Shown: positions 46,990 through 60,100 of the stretch, one piece after another
Layout of the letters: the number at the start of each line of letters is the position of its first letter
Position numbering within the stretch: the first letter of the stretch is position 1
DNA from: Polydactylus sextarius
Taxonomy: Eukaryota; Chordata; Actinopteri; Polynemidae
Assembly: GCA_016801845.1 (NCBI GenBank)
Contig: CM028923.1
Location: 10,919,001-10,983,000, forward strand
Direction: 5' to 3'
Length of the DNA: 64,000 nt
Notes under the pieces: model-generated
The model's database searches: none
Told to the model about the DNA's origin: nothing
What the model saw: only the letters and a program-made list of their open reading frames with translations
Translations under genes and position numbers: made by a program

Positions 46990-49250
46990 GTTTGAAATTA
47001 TTTGATAATAAAATTGTGAAAATATATCCTTGTGTGTTCTAAGCCAAATTATTACATATCATGACAACTGCGTGTATTGGAACCTAAATATCCATTTGAT
47101 GATGTATGTTGTAGTTTATCCTGTAGGAGGCATCCATTAAAACATTCACAGGTACTTCACTTTTCATAATCAACATTTGCTAATCACTGCACTATCTTCT
47201 TATAAGCTCCAAGTGTATAGTGCTTTCCTATCTACCACCACTGCATGCTTGAGCCATTGCCCAGAAACAAACTAAACCTTGAGGAATCCTAATGAACCTT
47301 TTAATAGAGGTGAGGGGAAAAGGGAAATATTATTAGCATATAGCATAAATAACATATGTACGGTTACATGGTTAGTTTAGGGTTAACATACCATCTAATA
47401 ACAGCTAGCTAAGAAGTCACAGGTCTCAGACTAAATGTCTGATACACACATCTAAAGCAGCTTTATCAGGACTGTGAGTTTGAGATCTTACCAGATTTGA
47501 CTGAGATTGTTGGCAACAAACACTGCTAAATCTTGTATATGCACTTGTATTCATAGCCCATTTGGTCCACAGAAATATAATACCTCACTCTTTTCTGCCT
47601 CTTGTTTTCCCTTCACTCACATTAAGAAGATGGTTAAGAACACATGCAGAAAAAATATTATCAGTATTAATTGAGAGATCCACTTTCCCTCTTTCAGGTC
47701 ATTTTTATACATTTTATTACATTTATATTTGTGTATTATATATTATATTCAAGATTTTAGTGGGTGTTTTGAGGCATTTAGTCTGATTTCAAATAAAGTT
47801 TGATTTATTCAGAAGTAATGGGTTTAATAATATGGTCAGCAGTCACAGTCCCATAGAGCTTAAAATTCAGCAGAGCACTTTTTCTCCATTGAAAATAAAA
47901 ATTGTGCTCCATAAAATTGCATACACCAACTACGACAAAATTGTGATCTCAGTACTATATTCCATATATGTCATGTGTTGTCTTCCTACAGGAGGTTATT
48001 CAGGGTAATGAAAATCAAGAGGGGAAGTATGACGCACAGCATTAACCTGCGTTTGATTACCACTGACCCGATCATCTCAGACACTGACATCAATACTCCC
48101 ATGCATGGTTAACACCGGCATAAAAGGTTTTTCAAAAATAGAACAAGTGGCAGCTTTTGCTGATGAATCCAAAAACAATGCAGCCATTATCCAGCAAACA
48201 CCCTGACAGAGCACGGGGATCGTGTCAAGATCTGACGATTATTTCGTGTGAAGTCACAAATGGCACTGCACTCCAGCTGTTATCTGGTGGTGAGTTGTTT
48301 ATCGCTGCAGTAATGGTGGCAGATGAATGTTTTGATGGAATTTTAGGTCTAATTCATGACCTGGTGGCTGCGTTAACCTCTGACATTAAAGGTGAAATTG
48401 TGATCCAAATATAAACAAAAACTTCAGTCTGCCACCAAAGTTCAGAACAAAAGAAACCTGCTCTCACTGATAAATCTGATAAAGTGATTTACAGTTTTTT
48501 TAAACACAGGGACAAAAACATCAGACAAATGAATCAGCTAAAGTTAAAATGTTTTGTGTTGTTGATGACAGCATTTACAACATAATACGCAAACATAATT
48601 TACTTACTCTATTTATCCATAGATGGACATAAACAGGATATAAACATATATGGACGTAAACATCATCCATTTAGTAACCCTGTTTATATGCTTGTAATCA
48701 GAGCATAGTTGGCTAATAAGGTTGGTAAAGGTTAATACAGAAAGTTGACTAATACAGAAGATAACTGAGCCAATTCTGTCATTATATATTTAGGAAATAA
48801 ATATATAGATGAAATACAGATGAAATAAACTTACTGGAATTTAGTACAGGCTGCTTATATGACACATGAACAGGAGAATGTTTTCTTTACATTATTAAGA
48901 TAAATAGACATAGAATAGACATACAAACTTAACATATAGAATATTTTCCCCAGTGGAGACAAATTAAATAATATATATTTAAAATTATATATATATATAA
49001 CAGCTGTCACATTTTGAAAAATGTGAGTTTGATATTTAGCTGAGTTTGATATATTATCTCGTATATACTTACTGCACATTAAAGGATTGAATATATTCTT
49101 TTTTGAAGACATTTTGAAGACATGTGCCAGAGGATTGTTTTATTTACTTAAACTATACTTTCGTTACTTATCAATTACATTATATAATAGTCACACTTTA
49201 ATATTAAATGCTTCCACTTCTCTCTGACTTATACTAACCTGTTTGTTTCT
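46990..49250. other. Intergenic DNA between iapp and pyroxd1
   Basis: The open frame at 48157-48414 (85 residues) has no recognisable domain, and I do not support it as a gene. The block 47985-48260 is less AT-rich than its surroundings and could be regulatory. Nothing else was recognised. Confidence 0.5.
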
Positions 49251-49449
49251 TTGGTCCAGTGCTGACTAAACCGACGTGACGTATATCCACTTAAATATAG
49301 TATTCACAAAAACTGAGATCGTTATATTATCGTCTCTATGACTTATTCTTGTTTGTGCAGTTAGTGTCAAAACAAACACGCAAACCCCGTATTAAATTTT
49401 TCATGCGCGTTTCCTGTGTTCCTGCCACTTGCCGTAGTTATTTGTAAAC

Positions 49450-49464
49450 ACGGAAGTGACGTTA
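49450..49464 (+). promoter_or_regulatory. ETS/CRE-like composite element in the pyroxd1 promoter
   Basis: CGGAAGTGACGTTA joins an ETS core (CGGAAGT) to a CRE-like TGACGTTA, a pairing typical of TATA-less housekeeping promoters. It lies about 220 bp before the pyroxd1 start codon, in a CpG-containing stretch. Confidence 0.5.
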
Positions 49465-49674
49465 TTTCACTCTGCAGTCTCATGTGCTGTTGCCACAAGA
49501 ATTCCCTCGAAGCGTTTTGAGACTTACCAAGGGCTGTCTGGGTCTTAAATGTGTATACTTTGTTTATACTGATAGACGAAGAAAGTGTAAAAGTTTTTTT
49601 TGTAGTCGGAAAATGCACAACAACTAGTGTTAGCCAGGTAGCTTAGCCCGTTAGCTTAGCTTTGATTCAAAACG

Positions 49675-52600
49675 ATGGCAGAAAAAGTGGAGAAAACGTT
49701 TAAGTTTGTGATCGTGGGAGGCGGCATCGCGGGTGTGACATGTGTTGAGCAGGTGAAAAAAAAGTGATGGGGAATGTGTCAGCTGTACACCCAGTACATG
49801 TATTTATAACCCTAAATACAGACGTGGTGCATGTCATGTAGCTACTGTACCATTCATTTTCATTTTTATTGACAGCTGTCATCCCAGATTCCGTCAGCTG
49901 AGGTGGCCCTGATTTCAGCAGGTCCTCATATCAAGGCCGTGACAAACTATAAACAGGTCAGAACTTTGATAATAATAATAAGTTAATGTCATAAGTTTTC
50001 TATTTAGTCTCCCACTCTAAATACACTGTGTTTAAATGATCCATCAAGCTACAGAAGAACATATTCATGTATTGATGGACATGAATATATACATTCATGT
50101 CCATTAATTAACATAATACTCAATTATTCGGTTACTCTATATGTGTGTCAGGAATAATATTCCTTATTACTGTTATTATTTTTTGAAGGTGTCAAAGACG
50201 CTAGAAGAATTTGATGTAGAGGAGCGACCATCCAGTGTTTTAGAAGAGAAATTCCTCAACCTGACTGTCATTCACTCTGCTGTCAAATCGCTTCATACAC
50301 AGTCACATGTAAGTAACTGTTTTACCGAGTACAGTAAATTGACATAATGTACTGATGTTCATGAAGGAAGCGACTTTGAATTTTCTACTACATTTGTAGA
50401 AAGTTATATATAATTTCTGGCTTTGTGATCTAGATGTAATAAGTAATGATGACTACTTACTAAATATACTGATGTAAAAACTCTAAGTGGTTGTATTAAA
50501 GTCATACATGGTATGAATTAAAATGAGCTGCTCATCTGCAGCATATTTAAGCAGAGTTATCAGCATCAGTTTACTATCGCCACCTTGTGGCCATGGAGTT
50601 AGAGCACATTCTTTTAGCACAATGATTAAGACTTAAAATCCTGGTAGAAATTAACTACATCCCCCCCAAAATCCCCAAAGTAAGATAGGAAAAAAAAAGA
50701 ACTGAAATGTGTTGTTTAACTATTGAAGATGAATTCTACTTCCCTTCCTCAGTCTGTGGAAACTGTAGATGGTCGTGTTTTTGGTTATGAGAAGCTGTGT
50801 ATCTGCAGTGGGGGCAGACCTAAGCTCCTGACTCAGGAAAACCCTCATGTGCTTGGAATACGGGACACAGACAGTGCTCAGGTATGACCCCATTGCTCTG
50901 CATGTTTGTGTTGCTATTGACAAGGTGGTATGAAATTCCTTAATGACACTAAACTAACAAGACTATGTTGCAGTCACAAGAAACCATTTACAGAATGAAA
51001 AAAAAAAAATCTTCTGGTTTATTTTGTTGTTGCTGTGTGTGATTCTTCCATTTTCTTTCTTCAGGCTAATAGTCTCTCTGATAGCAGGTGTGCAAATGGC
51101 TTTGTTGGTTGCCTTCACCCTCTTATGTGTAAATGTCAGCTATTTAAACAAACAGAATATATAACTAGTCTACCAGACGCTGGCACTGTGTCAATAAATG
51201 CATCCGGCTGCTGCAGCTGCTAATGTGTCTGAGTGTAGTTGAAGTAAAAGATGCTTAGTGATGCATTTATTTTAATCTAAATGTTCGCTGTATATCATGA
51301 ACAAAAAAAAGGGTAATGATGCCATGATGAGAGACACACTGTAAACTTTATTAGGTACATATGTACAATGTAATGCAATCCAATTCAACAAGTCCCATAA
51401 AATCTCTTCTTGTCTTTTTTCCTCGTGACCCAACTTTCTATCATTGTTTCCTAGTTTTCAAGATTTACAACCAGAAAAGTAAACTGGACTGAAAATGTAG
51501 TAGTCTGTCTTAAGTTTTAAGTCAAAATTCTGTGGTGATAACAATGCCACATTTCTTGTGTTTTTGTTTTCAGGAGTTTCAAAAGCGGTTATGCAAAGCC
51601 AAGAGAATTGTTGTTGTTGGAAATGGTGGGATCGCCTTGGAATTAGTGTGAGTCACAGTTTAGTACTTTTTGGATCGTGATTTAATTTCTTTGATTAATT
51701 TTTTTCTGTCTAAATTAAAATGTTTTTCTGACTTTATATCATATCACCAGCATATTCAGAGATTATTTACACTGACATTTCATACATGCTGTATTAATTA
51801 ATGTGCACTGTGCAGGTATGAGGTTGTGGGCTGCGAAGTGATCTGGGCTGTGAAGGACAAAGCCATAGGAAATACATTTTTTGATGCGGGGGCAGCTCAG
51901 TTTCTCATCCCGTCACTGGAGGCTGAAAAGCCAGAGAAAGATGTTCCCTGTAAGAGGCTTCGCTACACCACTGAGGAGCCGGCAGCCGGAGCATCAGAAA
52001 CCTTCACTGCAGGTCTGCTCCTTGGACATAAGCTCATCTTCTCTTATGCTTTAGTGGAGACTATTATTACATTATTGTTAATGAGGAATGGATTTTTTTT
52101 CTATTCCCAGATAGAAATTCACGAGGGCATGCTTCTGGACCTACAGAGCCTGGAAGTGCCCTCGGTCCAGACTGGCATGAAGGAATATCTCTCCGAGGAG
52201 CAGAACAGGTAACGCAGCGTGTGCATCTTTGTTACCTTAAACATGGCGGTGAGCTAGAGATTATGTGGAAAAATACCTGCTGAGAATAAATCTGTATCTG
52301 TCTTGACCTTCTGTTCCCATTCTACTAAGTATCTTTTCTCTGCTGGTGTGTTCTCAGGTTTCCCGCAGAGTTTCAGTGGAATACGAGTGTGAAGTGAAAA
52401 AGATCTTCACCTCTGAGGAGCTGCTCAATTCCCAACAACAAACACTCAAGAACACTGAAAATGGTGAGAACTGGATTTACCGCTCAGACTCGATCTCTAA
52501 TTGTTCTTTTTCAGCCCACCGCCCTCTTATCCAACTTTCTCATTCCTTAAATTGTTCTTCTTTCTCTCAGTAGGATCTTGGCCGGTTTACATCCAGCTGA

Positions 52601-54900
52601 CGAACGGCAAAACATTTGGTTGCGACTTTATTGTCAGCGCCACTGGTGTTGTGCCAAACACAGAGCCGTTTCTCCATGGCAACAATGTAAGAAATTTCAT
52701 CCATATGCAAAACAAATGATAGGCTGCACTTTGTGGATAATCAGCTTTGAATTAAATGCGTTTCTGCTGATCATATGGTGATCACATGTCTGACCAGCAG
52801 ATGTGCCTTTGTCTGTTAGTGATTTCTTTCATGCTTCATAAATATAGGACAACACTGTAAAATATGACATAAAATATGCATAAAGTACATATGAGTTTGG
52901 GCCAACACTACAGGCTCTTCTCTTGCCTGCTCACAAGTACACAAAGTTTAGTGTTATGTAATAAAGTAACATAACAGAGACCTATCTACAGTCTAATTTG
53001 CCTTTTTCCAAGTGGTGTTGTACATATCGTCTTAACATCCATTATGTGTAACCTGATAATGCTTCAAAATATTGTTATGAATGAATTTGGCTGCAAAAAT
53101 CTGTCTGTTCACCTCTTATGCATCAGAACAAAAATATTGCTTAAAAGTAAAACAGTCATTGCAGTTTAATGCCTCTAGATGTCACTACAGGACACACTGT
53201 GAAACCATCCCATCAAAAGCAGCAAAACAGAAAATATTAATCTGTACTGATCTTTAATAATAATCGCTACTTTTGCTGGTGTTGTGTGCTCAGTTTGCTC
53301 TGGCAGATGATGGTGGCCTGCGGGTAGACGACCACATGACGACATCAGAGCCAGATGTCTACGCTGCAGGAGATGTGTGCACTGCATGCTGGGAACACAG
53401 TCCACTATGGCAGCAGGTAATCTGACTAACAAATCAACCTGTGCAAAATAGCACTTCTTTACTCTAACTTTGCATCTTTAGGGACTGCATTACATAAGAT
53501 GACACGGGAAGGTGCTCGAATCATATTAAATTGTGTCAACTAACAAATTTTAGAAGGTTTTTCAGTTTCAAGACAGTCAGCATAGCAGTTCTCATATTTT
53601 GCTCACTATCCAGTTGGATATACTGTATTCATTTCTCACAGATGTGTAGAAACATTACAGATGTAAATAATTAAAATCAACTTGTCAATTATTAAACCAT
53701 GTGCAAAGAAGATTTATTAAAAGATTTAGTTGTTGATGACAAATAAAAAGAATAACTTCATAGCCTTGACATGAGTCACTATGTTTATTCTGCGTGTTCT
53801 CAGAAGAGTGTTTCTGTTTCTATGCTCTGCTCTTAGGGAATTACAAGGATCCAAATAAATCTGACAGGATTAAAAGTGCTGTTGTATAACAGCATGTATG
53901 TTCAATTTGCACAGATGCGTTTGTGGACCCAGGCTCGTCAGATGGGCTGGTACGCCGGCCGCTGCATGGCGGCACATGTCCTGTCAGAACCAATAGAACT
54001 GGACTTCTGCTTCGAGCTCTTCTCACACATCACCAAATTCTTCAACTACAAGGTGCGTGGCATTTTACCGCAGGGGAGTGAAGCTATTTAAACTATAACC
54101 AATATGTTAATCATCCACTAAGCAGATCCCATTTTCAATTACTCTCAAGAACCTTCAAGGTCATTTCACATTGCCACATGGTGTTTTCTTCTCTCTCTCT
54201 CTTTCTGCCTGTGGACTCTTTCACACTGTGCATTTAAACAACTTCCTGTCTTCTGGTCATTCCACAGGTGGTCCTGTTGGGAAAGTTTAATGGGCAGGGG
54301 CTGGGGCCCGACCATGAGCTGCTGGTGCGCTGCACGAAAGGCCTAGAGTATGTCAAGGTAATAGTGAGCAGAATATGAATATATAAATGTCCTTGTGCAT
54401 CAATTGTTCCAATGTTTTTTTTATAGCGTCAGTCAATGTGGTGGCTTATTTAAATAAACAAAGGATTTGTTATTCTGCACATAAACTTACAGAACTATGA
54501 CGTCTTTGTCAGTAGTTCCTGGAAAATATGCCATGTGATACATTTTTCAGTTTTTGTCAGTGTGTGAAAGGAACCACTCTTCTTCTAAATGCTATCTATC
54601 AGTTTGTATAATCCGATGCTAAATTTTAGCCACAGCTTCAAACTTTAAATGGGTGGATACTTTAATAAAATGAAACATCAGCAGCAGGGGGAGATGCTTT
54701 ACTTAATTCTAATTTAGTTTACTCCTGGATTATTGTTTCAGGTTGTCCTCAGCGGAGGGAGGATGGTGGGAGCGGTGCTGATTGGTGAAACAGACTTGGA
54801 GGAGACCTTTGAGAACCTGATCCTCAACCAGATGGACCTGACGCCGTATGGAGAGGAGTTGCTCAACCCCGACATTGACATAGAGGACTATTTTGATTAA
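49675..54900 (+). CDS. pyroxd1: Pyridine nucleotide-disulfide oxidoreductase domain-containing protein 1
   Basis: PYROXD1 is an FAD-dependent, NAD(P)H-oxidising nuclear/cytoplasmic reductase; human mutations cause myopathy, and it protects the tRNA ligase complex from oxidation. Exons are 49675-49752, 49876-49956, 50189-50308, 50753-50881, 51574-51647, 51816-52012, 52111-52208, 52358-52463, 52571-52686, 53294-53416, 53915-54052, 54268-54357 and 54742-54900. They total 1509 bp and 502 residues (human 500). Visible motifs are the FAD dinucleotide fold FVIVGGGIAGVTCVEQ (residues 10-26), the NAD fold RIVVVGNGGIALELVYE (about 145-162), ALGPDWHEG near 245, the second FAD motif YAAGDVCTA near 355, and an acidic C-terminus DIEDYFD. 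The redox-active CxxxxC pair of classic family members is absent, as in known PYROXD1. Confidence 0.96.
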
Positions 54901-55724
54901 ATCTTTGGAAAAAGTTGATGAACTCAAACTCCAAAACCACGCAAGGTACTGATGAAGATGATCACAGCTGATCTGCCTCTTGTCATATCCAAGCTAATGG
55001 GTGTTAGATATTTTTTCGCAAGGGAGAAAAAGATAAAGTAGAGACCGTTATGGTTCCTTCTAATGTACCTGTACATTTAAAAACAATATATTTTTGCTTT
55101 AAATTAAATTATTTTCTAAACCAAGTATAATGTATTGCTTGAGTCATATATTTAGAAAAGGTATTTTCATGTAGTTGTAGCATGAATGTAAATGTATCGT
55201 TTTATGTATTTAAATGAGAAGCAGTTAAGATTGACAACGATGCAGATGTGGGTAAATATTTAAGCCACTGTTTTCATGGGCAATCACATTTTTTTTCCAC
55301 ACAGAAGAACAGGATGTGTCCAGCAATACATTCTGGTTAAAAAAACAAAACAAAAACCGAAAATCCTTTTGTTGCTATGTTGTCTCAGTGACTCTTGATC
55401 AAGTTACAACCTAAACAGCAACTGCAGCTCCTCCTGTGCCTCGGACAGGATTATAACAATAGACATTATCAAGCTCACATAATGCTGACTATTGTTCCTT
55501 GGGTATGTTTCTCTTGGGAATGTTGCTATTTGAAAATCCACTTTTGTGAGGACAAGAAACATTAGAAGTGGAAAGAGCTGTGCACTTGAGAATATAAATG
55601 TCTAAAAGGAGCCAAAGATTTGTGTTTTGAGGTCAGTGGCTAACCCACAGGCCTGTACACATCAGCTATTAAGGGGTTGATATGGCAACTCTGTGTTTAT
55701 ACTCACTGAGTGTTATGCAAAATG

Positions 55725-55730
55725 AATAAA
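55725..55730 (+). terminator. AATAAA polyadenylation signal, candidate for pyroxd1
   Basis: The hexamer lies about 825 bp after the stop codon. Closer AT-rich variants (for example around 55100) could be used instead. Confidence 0.35.
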
Positions 55731-55739
55731 AACATTACA

Positions 55740-56690
55740 TGTGTGCAAAAACAACAATAACAGTTCAATAAAACATACAGCAGTGAGTGGCAGATAGGGA
55801 TATGCTCAGCCTCTTTTGCCCACTTTACAACTATAAAAAAGCCTCATGCATCATGAGAGACAAGGGCTATAAATGTGAATTAAAAACCACTGCTTCATCT
55901 TGAAGCGCTACTGATAGTCTCCCTCGTACGAGATGACACCATCCATTCAGCTCAACGTGAGCTATGCCAATCAACAGGAAGTGGTTGGTTGGCGGATTGC
56001 ACTGGGCACCGTCCCAGGTGTTAAGTGTACGCAATAGGGAGCAGGGCGTTGTTTACAGGGTGAGTCACCACAGGACAGATCACCACACGAATTGAGATAA
56101 AATTCAAATCCCTGCTGGATATGTAGAAAGCTTGAATAGAGGGCAGAACATTTGGTGCAATAAGATATCATGACCATATCTGACATCATTTCAATGCCAA
56201 AAAGAAAGCAAGTTACACAATTGTACTATAAACAGTCAAGGGTCCAGGGGAGGATTTTCCTCTGGTGGATGGAAATTAAATAGTATTTGTCACCAGCTTT
56301 GACTGTTGTACTACATATACAGTGAGGTTTAATGACTTAAAACCAACTTGATTTATGCCCTTGACACAGAGAGACATGTTCCTCTACTATAGTTATAAAA
56401 TAAAAGGTCACTTATATTGTGGTGAGTACAGACACTGGGAACTAGAGTCAGCGCTGCAGAGGGAGATGAGTTATTATAAGACCTACAGCCATTAGAAACA
56501 CAAGCAGGGGAATCAGATACTTTCTCGCTTTTTCCTCGTTTATCTTTGTAGTCCTTTATCTTTGTAACTTGAAAGCCGGATTAACTGGAGTTTGAGTGGA
56601 TTTACAGTCTCTGTGTCGGACTACTGGCAGCACTGACATTTAAAACGCTCAGACTTGACACACAAAGCTCATTTCATTCAAGTAGATTAC
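55740..56690. other. Intergenic DNA between pyroxd1 and etnk1
   Basis: No coding exon was recognised. The minus-strand open frame at 55971-56189 has no known domain. The etnk1 promoter probably begins towards the right end of this stretch. Confidence 0.5.
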
Positions 56691-56708
56691 GGATGTGACG
56701 CCAGAAGC

Positions 56709-56727
56709 ATGGTGTGTTACGTTTGCG
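56709..56727 (+). promoter_or_regulatory. Candidate upstream leader exon of etnk1 with uORF start
   Basis: An ATG at 56709 is followed 19 bp later by the perfect donor GTAAGT at 56728. A plausible acceptor (TTTTCTTGCAG) ends at 57009. If spliced, the leader holds a short upstream reading frame of 21 codons ending in TAG, before the etnk1 ATG. This is predicted from splice signals only. Confidence 0.35.
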
Positions 56728-57167
56728 GTAAGTGTGCGCTTGTGTGTAGTCACCAAGGTCCACCAATTTATATTTCACCAATTAATATTTAAATTACATA
56801 TTTAGTTTGTTCTCATGCATATTGTTTTGTGATATATGTGTTTTCTTGTTATGTTAAATATTATATTAACGTTATTTGTAATTTTTTAATGCATTTGAAT
56901 ATGATTTTAAAGATTAAGCCCCTCTGGAGGTGTACGCTGAGTTAATAAACACGCGCTTCCAGTGAGTCATTCGACTACCAGCATGCACCGGGTGAACATT
57001 TTCTTGCAGGTGGGTGGGGCTTTTTGAGAGGCGTTGCCGCACAGCGAGCTCTTTAGGATTAAATACCCGCAGCTAGTTGCACAGTATCATAAATTGCGCA
57101 TTAAACCACCGCTTACGCGACAAGAATTGTGAGAGCTTGTTATATTTGGAGAAATAAAGATTTAACC

Positions 57168-60100
57168 ATGGCCAACTACATTCACGTACCCGACGAGGCT
57201 CCCGCTGTGCCCAAAATAGATGTGACAGTTGACGAGGGCGACTACAGACCCGGTGCTCTAAAACTGATCAAGGAGCTGAGACCGAACTGGAAGCCATCCG
57301 AGGTCAAAATGAAGGTACCGGTTACATATACTTTAATTTTTCTCTTTAAAAATATTTTTACCGCTACGCTGGTTGATTTGATGTCTTTCTAAATGTGTTT
57401 TCTGTGTAGTTTATGTTTAACGCTAGCGAAGGCGTTCCCATGTAAAAACTCAAGTTAGCTAACACCGACGTTAATTCATTCCAGGAGCTGATATTTGCGG
57501 TATTTACACCGCAGACGACAATGAAATATCATATTACATCTTAACAAAATTGCTGTTAACACTATCAAGACAGGTGGTAGATAATTACACCCGTTATGTT
57601 ACAGCTCCGCAGGTACTGCGGTAATTTCCCCCCTGTTAGATGTAATGGTAATGGTTTGCCTTTTGCAAATAGCATCTGCGTCAGATCATGTCATGTCACG
57701 GTCTCAGCGGTGGGAGTCTCCCGCCGCTTTTGGCGCAGCCTGCAAACCCTTTCCAGCCTGCTCCTCTGCATTACTTTGAGCGACTTTACATCAAATGTTA
57801 TGTAATGTTAAGTGGGACACTTTAACAAATTGTAGGAGAGGTAGAGAAAGAGCCGAGAAAAAAAAACGCCCTCGGTGGAGGTGTTGACAGAGAAAGAAGA
57901 GGGGGGCGGTATCTGTCAGTTTTAGATTTAAGTTATGTTCACACTGATTCACACTCAGTGGGTTTCTGGAATTTAAGATATTGTCAGGGAGGTGTTAAAT
58001 ATAAGTTACAGATGGGTTGATGTCTCCTGTCCAAAAAGAAACGAATGAAAAATATGAAAAGTAAAACGGTAAACGGGTCATTTACACATTATGTTTGTTC
58101 ACTTGAACATGTGAGCATGTTCAGGTGTCCTGGACGTGTATTATCAAGCATTATAACAAGCGTGGGGGTGTGGTTTTGCTTGATAAACACAGTAAAGATG
58201 AGAGGTGATCACATGCTCCACCACCTGAGCCTATATTCATCAATGAGAGCAAAGTGGGAACTCAGCAAATGCCAGTCATTGCTACCTCGTGCAAAATAAA
58301 ATTCCCCACAGTCCTGTCGCTCTCAGTCAATCCCTTTTTGAGTGAACAATTAGGCCTGGTATGTTGCCCCCTCTCCCTCCCAAAAAATGTTCCCTCAGCG
58401 ACACAGCAGGCAATTGAGCTTAAATCACTCCAGACATGTCCAATTTTTTTTTAATGTTGACACAAACTCCTCCTCTCTTTTCTTGTTGGTTGCCAGATTT
58501 TAACTCCTCTCATAACTTATGTAATACTCAAACAACGCAGCCTCTAAGGCATTTTACTTAAATAGCATAATGTGTAGGGTGATCCCACCGTCGTCCAATT
58601 GTAGGCATCAAGCTGCAGTGTTGAAGCACCAGACAATCTTTTTTTTCCCAATCTTTTTTGACCTGTCCTCTTTTTCTTTTCTTTTGTCTCTGCAGTTTTT
58701 CACAGATGGTATAACCAATAAGCTGCTGGGCTGTTATGTGGGCACAGTCATGCAGGATGTGGTTCTGGTCCGCATTTACGGCAACAAAACAGAACTGTTG
58801 GTAGACCGTCAGAATGAAGTGAAAAGCTTCAGAGTACTACACGCACACCGCTGTGCCCCACGCCTCTACTGCACCTTCAACAATGGCCTGTGTTATGAAT
58901 TCCTGCAAGGGACTGCCCTGGAGCCTGAACACATTCGTAGCCAACCGGTTTTCAGGTAAAAAAAAAAATTGTTTTATAACCAGGAATGTTTTTCAGTGAA
59001 GACAGTGATTATAGAATAGGTCACCTGTCACATACGTTTTGGACATACACAGTTACCAAATGTTTACAAATGCAGTCCAGCCTTCGTGTACACGGTGTGT
59101 AACTGTTCTTCCAGTGGTGATGGCTCTTCATATGCTCCCATTTTCTGTTTTTTTTTTTTTTTACCGTGCAGGCTCATAGCCAGGCAGCTGGCAAAGTACC
59201 ATGCCATTCATGCCCACAATGGTTGGGTGCCCCAGTCTGACCTGTGGCTGAAGATGGGCAAGTACTTTGCTCTCATCCCCAAGTACTTCAAGGATCCTGA
59301 GCAGAACGCCAGGTGAGAGTCAACATGAAGTGTTTTAAGAATAACATGTGATTATTGTTGTGATTCAACATGACTTGGTTACAGGGTATTTGTTGGTTTT
59401 ATATCTTTATCATTTAAACTGATTCAAGTAAAGTTAAATTCAGACTCTTTTGACCTTTGGAAAAACCTTAGAAATAATAAAACTTGCAAAAACAAAAGTT
59501 TGAAATTGGATATTTATGAATGAAATTAATAAGACAGCGGACATTGTCGTCTTGACATATCTTCACAATCTTTTTTTAGATGACTGATTAATAATAATAA
59601 CAAAACTATAATGACACAGTTTGGGAACATATGGCTTTGCCCTCTATGCTTTTATCTTTACGCTGAACTATGGCCCACAACCTCTCTTATCAATGAGTCA
59701 CAAATTTTCCAAACAATCACGAGGTCACGACAACAGCACAACACAAGAGTTTGCATCATGAGGTGTACATTTCTCACATGACTGAGGACTTATGTAGAAT
59801 CTTTCGCAATCTCAACAGGTATGACCTAATTTTACAAACATGGAATTCCTCCTAAGAGGTTACATAACAGGTGTTTGACAGTGCCTGTATAAACTGTGAA
59901 ACAGAAGAGTGATGTTCAGAAAAATGTAAAAAGTAGTTCATTTATTCTGAAAATAATCAAAAAGGTTGGGTTATAAACGTCGTATCACTCTTGTATAAGA
60001 TAGATGCAACCAATTGTGGATTATACATTTGTGGATTGTGTCAGCGCTGAGATGAAAGAACAGAGGTGTGTCACATCACAGTCGAACCGAGTTGTGATCA

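Noticed and set aside
48157..48414. 85-codon open frame between iapp and pyroxd1
   Set aside because: It has no known domain, no start context and no splice or polyA support.
52111..52208. Alternative frame reading IEIHEGMLLDLQSLEVPSVQ in the pyroxd1 exon
   Set aside because: Splice phase demands the other frame, which gives the family sequence ALGPDWHEG. The longer open frame here is a shadow.
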